DNA of 64,000 nucleotides from NCBI GenBank assembly GCA_964494085.1, contig CAZBQJ010000001.1, positions 62,001 to 126,000 of the forward strand. The letters run 5' to 3'. Position 1 is the stretch's first letter, and every line of letters begins with the position of its first letter. Below the pieces are notes generated by a model that worked only from the letters and a program-made list of their open reading frames with translations, was not told where the DNA came from and searched no databases. Made by a program: the position numbers and the translations under genes. Shown here one piece after another: positions 59,905 through 64,000 of the stretch. This DNA comes from CAZBQJ01 sp964494085. Lineage in GTDB: Bacteria > Patescibacteriota > Gracilibacteria > UBA1369.

Positions 59905-60375
59905 ATGAAACTCAATTTTTCCAAGCTCCTCCCAAGTCTTTTTCTCCCCATCGCTGTCGGGCTAACCAGTGGCTATTTAACTTTCAGCGGAATTGGTGAT
60001 TGGTATGTCCAGTTAAACCATCCACCTTTAACCCCGCCCAATTGGTTGTTTGGACCAGCCTGGATGTCACTATATATAATGATCGGACTTTCCTTCTACC
60101 TCTTTTGGGACAATCATAAAAAGATTGATAAAGGCAAAGGCTATCTGGTCTTTATCCTCGGACTGATCGCCAACTTTTCCTGGTCAATGTTCTTTTTCGG
60201 GCTTCACTCATCGATCATAGCTCTCATCGATATAGTGATATTGGTCATACTTATTTTACTCAATATCGCCTACTTTTACCCGGTCAGCAAATACAGCGCT
60301 TACTTGCTGATACCTTATTTACTCTGGGTCTGCTTCGCCACCTATTTAAATATAGGCTTTCTACTTCTAAACTAA
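59905..60375 (+). CDS. tspO: TspO/MBR family protein
   Basis: A 156-residue five-helix membrane protein of the TspO/peripheral benzodiazepine receptor family. Hallmarks: LNHPPLTPPNWLFGPAWMSLYIMIGLS (helix 1-2 loop), NFSWSMFFFGL, and PYLLWVCFATYLNIGF (the cholesterol/porphyrin site region in helix 5). Members bind tetrapyrroles and influence stress responses; no tetrapyrrole genes are near. TGGTAAAAT about 8 bp before the ATG region is a likely extended -10. Confidence 0.92.
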   Translation: MKLNFSKLLPSLFLPIAVGLTSGYLTFSGIGDWYVQLNHPPLTPPNWLFGPAWMSLYIMIGLSFYLFWDNHKKIDKGKGYLVFILGLIANFSWSMFFFGLHSSIIALIDIVILVILILLNIAYFYPVSKYSAYLLIPYLLWVCFATYLNIGFLLLN

Positions 60376-60389
60376 ATCGGTTCACAGGA

Positions 60390-60421
60390 GAAATAAGCGG
60401 AGATCATTCTCCGGTTATTTC
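60390..60421. terminator. Bidirectional terminator between tspO and clpB
   Basis: GAAATAAGCGGAG pairs with CTCCGGTTATTTC (one G/G mismatch) around ATCATT. It lies between convergent tspO and clpB, overlapping the clpB stop. Confidence 0.6.
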
Positions 60422-62982
60422 TTACTGATCTTGATTCGATCATCGACAAAATCGACCATCACTTTATCACCTTCCTTGATCTTATTTTCAATCAATTCCA
60501 AAGCCAGTTCATCGAGGATTTTTGTTTGAATCAAACGCTTCAGTGGACGAGCTCCAAACTGATCGTCATAGCCCGCAGTAGCCAAATACATCGCCGCCAT
60601 TTTGGATATTTCCAGATCAATTCCTTTTTTCTTCAAACGCTTCTTCACTTCAGCGACTTGAAGTTCAACAATTTTGGCCAATTCTTCTTTGGTCAATCTT
60701 TGGAAAACAATAATATCATCGATACGGTTCAAAAATTCTGGGCGGAAAAACCCTTGTAAAACTTTCATCAAAATTTCTTCCTGTTGTTCAGGCTTCTTGG
60801 CTGCCAAAATTTCCGCAGAACCAATATTGGAAGTCATGATAATTACCGTATTGCGGAAGTCAACCGTGCGTCCTTTGGAGTCAGTCAGGCGTCCATCGTC
60901 CAGAACCTGCAGTAAAATATTAAAGACATCGGGATGAGCTTTTTCAATTTCATCCAAGAGAATCACCGAATAAGGATGACGATGAATAGCTTCAGTCAAT
61001 TGACCTCCTTCTTCATAACCGACGTAGCCGGGGGGCGAGCCGACCAGGCGAGCCACCGAATGTTTCTCCATATATTCACTCATATCGATACGCGTAATCA
61101 TTCGTTCATCATTGAACATTACTTGTGCCAATGCTTTAGCCAGTTCTGTTTTACCTACGCCGGTCGGGCCGACAAACATAAATGATCCCACTGGGCGATT
61201 TTCTTCGGAAATTCCCGCTCGATTACGGCGAATCGCCTTTGACACAGCCTCGATCGCTTTCTTTTGGCCGATCACTCTTTTTCCCAGAGAATTTTCCATT
61301 TCCACTAATTTTTGGGATTCTTCCTTGAGCATTTTGGCCACTGGAATCCCGGTCCAACGTGAAACCACCGCAGCGATATCTTCCTCTGTCACTTCTTCTT
61401 TCAAAATTTTTCGATCTTTCTGCAGTTTAGCCAATTTGGTCTGCATTTCTTTGATCGATTTCTCCAATCCGGGGATTAAACCATAGTTAATTTCAGCCAC
61501 CCGCTGATAATTTCCCACGCGTTCCACCTGACCGGCCTCCAAACGCAATGCATCAATCTGTTTGGTATATTCTTTGATCTTATTGATCGCTTCTTTTTCA
61601 TTATTCCAATGGATTTCCACTTCCTGATTTTTTTCCTGTAATTCAGCCAATTCCTTTTCCAATTCTTGCAAACGTCCTTTGGCCGATTTATCATCTTTCT
61701 CAGCTTTCAGAGCTTCTCGCTCAATTTCCAATTGGCGAATCTGGCGATGCATCACATCCAGTTCAGTAGGCTTGGATTCAATTTCAATTTTCAAAACCGC
61801 CGCCGCCTCATCCATCAAATCGATCGCCTTGTCAGGCAAAAAGCGATCGGTAATATACCGCGAAGACAAGTTCACTGCCGCCACAATGGCATTATCACGA
61901 ATACGCACACCATGATGCACTTCATATTTTTCTTTAATTCCACGCAGTATGGAAATAGCGTCTTTGAGATTCGGTTCACTGACCATTACCGGCTGAAATC
62001 GTCTTTCCAAAGCCGCATCTTTCTCGACATGTTTACGATATTCCTTCAAAGTAGTTGCCCCAATTGTCCGCAGTTTCCCGCGAGCCAAGGCCGGTTTCAA
62101 TAAATTTCCCGCGTCAGTTCCGCCTTCCCCGGTCGCTCCCGCTCCAACTATCGTATGAAGTTCATCAATAAATAGGATCAACCCGCCATCCGACGCTTCA
62201 ATCTCGGAAATTATCGCTTTCAACCTTTCTTCAAATTGACCGCGATACTGAGTCCCAGCTAGTAGAGAGCCCATATCCAAGGCCAGAATTTTTTTATTTT
62301 TCAAAGCTTCCGGCACATCACCATTAATAATTTTATTAGCCAAACCTTCCGCAATCGCTGTTTTACCTGTACCGGGTTCACCGATCAGCACCGGATTATT
62401 TTTGGTACGACGGGATAAAATCTGCATTACTCGACGAATTTCATCATCACGTCCGATCACCGGATCAATCTTTCCCTTGGCCGCCAAATCAGTGTAATCG
62501 ATCGTATACTTTTTCAGCACTTGATATTTCTCCTCCGGATCCTTGGAAGTCACTCGTTGGTTGGAACGCAGCTCAGCCAGCACTTTCAAAACTTCGTCCT
62601 TTTTCACATCCAACATTTCTCGCACGGATGCATCATCCAAAAGGGCCAAGAATAAATGTTCGGTGGAAATATATTCATCGTGTAGTTTTTTTGCTTCATC
62701 TTCAGCTGAATCCAACACCTTCTTTAGTTTTGGATCAAAATACGTTTGTCCACCTCCGGCCACTGAAGGCAAACCGGCAAATTGGCTTTCCAAACGATTG
62801 AGGATTTCTTCAGGAGATTTCTCCAGTTTTTGCAAAATACTGGGTACTATTCCACCTTTCTGATCGACCAAAACGGCCAATAAATGTGCTACAGTCAAAG
62901 TTTGGTGGGATTTTTTTGCCGCTAAATCCAACATCGCCTGGATCGATTCAGCCGCCTTGGTTGTATAATTCTCGAAATTCAT
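60415..62982 (-). CDS. clpB: ATP-dependent disaggregase ClpB
   Basis: The 855-residue protein begins at 62982 (MNFENYTTKAAESIQAM); an upstream Met at 63006 would add eight residues. N-terminal Clp repeat domain (1-145), AAA-1 with Walker A GEPGTGKTAIAEGLA and ALDMGSLLAGTQYRGQFEERLK, the ClpB middle coiled coil (about 395-515), AAA-2 with GPTGVGKTELAKALA and RIDMSEYMEKHSVARLVGSPPGYVG. With DnaK it rescues aggregated proteins. Family members have 850-870 aa. A CIRCE-like operator lies 53-79 bp upstream of the start. Confidence 0.96.
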   Translation of the reverse strand: MNFENYTTKAAESIQAMLDLAAKKSHQTLTVAHLLAVLVDQKGGIVPSILQKLEKSPEEILNRLESQFAGLPSVAGGGQTYFDPKLKKVLDSAEDEAKKLHDEYISTEHLFLALLDDASVREMLDVKKDEVLKVLAELRSNQRVTSKDPEEKYQVLKKYTIDYTDLAAKGKIDPVIGRDDEIRRVMQILSRRTKNNPVLIGEPGTGKTAIAEGLANKIINGDVPEALKNKKILALDMGSLLAGTQYRGQFEERLKAIISEIEASDGGLILFIDELHTIVGAGATGEGGTDAGNLLKPALARGKLRTIGATTLKEYRKHVEKDAALERRFQPVMVSEPNLKDAISILRGIKEKYEVHHGVRIRDNAIVAAVNLSSRYITDRFLPDKAIDLMDEAAAVLKIEIESKPTELDVMHRQIRQLEIEREALKAEKDDKSAKGRLQELEKELAELQEKNQEVEIHWNNEKEAINKIKEYTKQIDALRLEAGQVERVGNYQRVAEINYGLIPGLEKSIKEMQTKLAKLQKDRKILKEEVTEEDIAAVVSRWTGIPVAKMLKEESQKLVEMENSLGKRVIGQKKAIEAVSKAIRRNRAGISEENRPVGSFMFVGPTGVGKTELAKALAQVMFNDERMITRIDMSEYMEKHSVARLVGSPPGYVGYEEGGQLTEAIHRHPYSVILLDEIEKAHPDVFNILLQVLDDGRLTDSKGRTVDFRNTVIIMTSNIGSAEILAAKKPEQQEEILMKVLQGFFRPEFLNRIDDIIVFQRLTKEELAKIVELQVAEVKKRLKKKGIDLEISKMAAMYLATAGYDDQFGARPLKRLIQTKILDELALELIENKIKEGDKVMVDFVDDRIKISKK

Positions 62983-63034
62983 AAAAATAGATTTAAAGAC
63001 ATTCACAACGATTCAAACAGTAGTATAATACCAC

Positions 63035-63061
63035 TTAGCACTCAACGCAAGTGACTGCTAG
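63035..63061 (-). promoter_or_regulatory. CIRCE-like operator upstream of clpB
   Basis: TTAGCACTC-N9-GACTGCTAG against TTAGCACTC-N9-GAGTGCTAA: one arm perfect, the other 7 of 9. On the minus strand it precedes a TATTATACT stretch and the clpB start, as in the groES operon. clpB should therefore be an HrcA target too. Confidence 0.75.
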
Positions 63062-63064
63062 AGA

Positions 63065-63340
63065 TTAACGCCCCCTTCGAGCCGGCTTTTTCCCCCTTGG
63101 ATCAGGACAACCTTCAGAAATAGCCAACTGGCGCACTTCTTCCAATCTATCGCGCAAGTTTTCAATCCTCAGTTGAACTCTTTCCTTTTCCAAAGTCTTC
63201 ACCTGGTCAGCTGTCTCTTGTTGACCATGTTGGATAACTTTTACAGCCTGCTCAGCTTCCTTTTGAATCTGTTTTGGCAGTTCCCCAATCTTCTGTTTTT
63301 TCTCATGGTGCCTACCACTTTCGTGCATTTGATTTACCAT
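63065..63340 (-). CDS. Small charged hypothetical protein
   Basis: A 91-residue, very hydrophilic protein, almost all helical (EAEQAVKVIQHGQQETADQVKTLEKERVQLRIENLRDRLEEVRQLA looks like a coiled coil) with a basic C-terminus (RGKKPARRGR). No domain recognised. It ends just upstream of the CIRCE-like site and is 18 bp downstream of the next minus-strand gene. Confidence 0.6.
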   Translation of the reverse strand: MVNQMHESGRHHEKKQKIGELPKQIQKEAEQAVKVIQHGQQETADQVKTLEKERVQLRIENLRDRLEEVRQLAISEGCPDPRGKKPARRGR

Positions 63341-63358
63341 GTCAGTAAATTTTAAAAA

Positions 63359-64000
63359 TTAATTATTACTTAAAATATCTTTAACTAAATGGGCAACTTT
63401 GTCTGCTCGTTCCGGGACAGACAGGTCAGCCAACACTTCGGCTTCTTGTTGGGTAATTACAGCAGTTTTCTGCAATAGCTGCAACAATTCTTCCAGATAG
63501 AGATTCACCTTACCTTCAAATTCCTCCATAGTCATAGTCCTGACGGTCGCTAAATTATTCACTTGATAAATATCCGGCAAACTGGCCAGTCTTTTCATTT
63601 CATCAGTAATTTCTTTCAAAACAGCCGGTTGGCCGGATCTAGAAGTTTTCTCCAAAGCAAAAACTATTTTCAGTAACTCGACTCCGTTTTTGCCAGTGGT
63701 GTTTTCAATAATCTCACTCATCTTGGGCAGTAATTCAGTAATTTTCTCCAAATCAGAGTCCTGGTTTAATCCCTTCATTTCGTCAGCCATTTCTTGATAT
63801 TCAGCCAAACGACGAGGCGGCAATAGGCCATACATCAATTGCATGGTTTCTAAAGTCGTAAAGTACCGATAAGCCAATTTTTCAGTGGATTTGGTTTTAC
63901 CGGTCGGAATTTTCATGAAACTAAAATGATCACCGTTCATCTGCACATCGGTATATTTCGAAACCTTCAAGGGATCAAAACCACTAATCATGGAAGCAAA
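63359..64000 (-). CDS. Hypothetical protein, N-terminus off window
   Basis: The frame is open to the right edge (codons TTT GCT TCC before the Met at 63991), so the true start is probably outside the window. The visible part is soluble and helical (TLETMQLMYGLLPPRRLAEYQEMADEMKG; VNLYLEELLQLLQKTAVITQQEAEVLADL). I do not recognise the family. It is followed at 18 bp by the small coiled-coil gene. Confidence 0.65.
   Translation of the reverse strand, partial: FASMISGFDPLKVSKYTDVQMNGDHFSFMKIPTGKTKSTEKLAYRYFTTLETMQLMYGLLPPRRLAEYQEMADEMKGLNQDSDLEKITELLPKMSEIIENTTGKNGVELLKIVFALEKTSRSGQPAVLKEITDEMKRLASLPDIYQVNNLATVRTMTMEEFEGKVNLYLEELLQLLQKTAVITQQEAEVLADLSVPERADKVAHLVKDILSNN

Noticed and set aside
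1..64000. CRISPR arrays and rRNA genes
   Set aside because: No regularly spaced repeat-spacer pattern and no rRNA sequence were noticed on either strand.

Overview
The window looks like a chromosomal segment of a small-genome bacterium, most likely Patescibacteria (Candidate Phyla Radiation). The evidence is dense packing, very short intergenic gaps, almost no Shine-Dalgarno sequences, extended -10 promoters (TGnTATAAT) often within 10-30 nt of the start codon, S-layer-homology surface proteins, and a Gram-positive-like set of envelope genes. TAA, TAG and TGA all act as stops, so the TGA-to-Gly code of Gracilibacteria/Absconditabacteria does not apply. The lineage call is inference; the gene calls do not depend on it.

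Layout. 1-1406 (minus): gatA (cut by the edge) and gatC for tRNA amidation. 1575-4146 (plus): an operon of a small membrane protein, a nucleotidyltransferase, ftsX and recO. 4148-15.2 kb: a RelA-type (p)ppGpp synthetase, a charged membrane protein, rplY, ybaB-mltG, a FecR-domain surface protein, dnaA and the M50 protease rseP. 15.3-19.5 kb (minus): frr, pyrH, a membrane-anchored protein, then groES-groEL behind a CIRCE operator. 19.5-22.9 kb: a DUF4256 protein, an odd tRNA-like RNA, an unknown protein and rny. 23-26.7 kb: a lamin-tail surface protein, ccdA and a DsbA-like oxidoreductase (disulfide formation), then an SLH protein. 26.8-41.2 kb: transporters, a broken FG-GAP/SLH surface protein, a Cys-rich mini-protein, redox proteins, tRNA-Gln, gmk, an M23 peptidase, a possible ~520-nt structured RNA, ssb, a Trm11-like methyltransferase, a Ca2+/H+-type exchanger, MscS and small envelope proteins.

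41,416-56,254 is a 14.8-kb integrated element inserted at the 3' end of tRNA-Asn(GTT). It is bounded by 17-bp direct repeats. All its genes point rightward: an XRE regulator, a complete type I restriction-modification system (hsdM, rhuM, hsdS, hsdR) with a YgjP-like metallopeptidase, a SIR2-HerA defence pair, a hairpin-rich small RNA locus, three small proteins and a large serine recombinase. The attachment core lies inside the 3' coding end of the recombinase gene. The frame stays open across the core on both sides, so excision would replace the last 12 codons with a 38-codon tail that now sits beside attL, directly upstream of the regulator. This recombination-dependent C-terminal switch is the most interesting thing seen here. 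The sequence left of attL resembles the recombinase 3' end, suggesting an earlier related element at the same tRNA.

56.4-64 kb returns to core genes: an ABC-F ATPase, an LCP-family protein joined to a membrane protein across a run of nine A, tspO, clpB (with a CIRCE-like site) and two unknown proteins, the last cut by the window edge.
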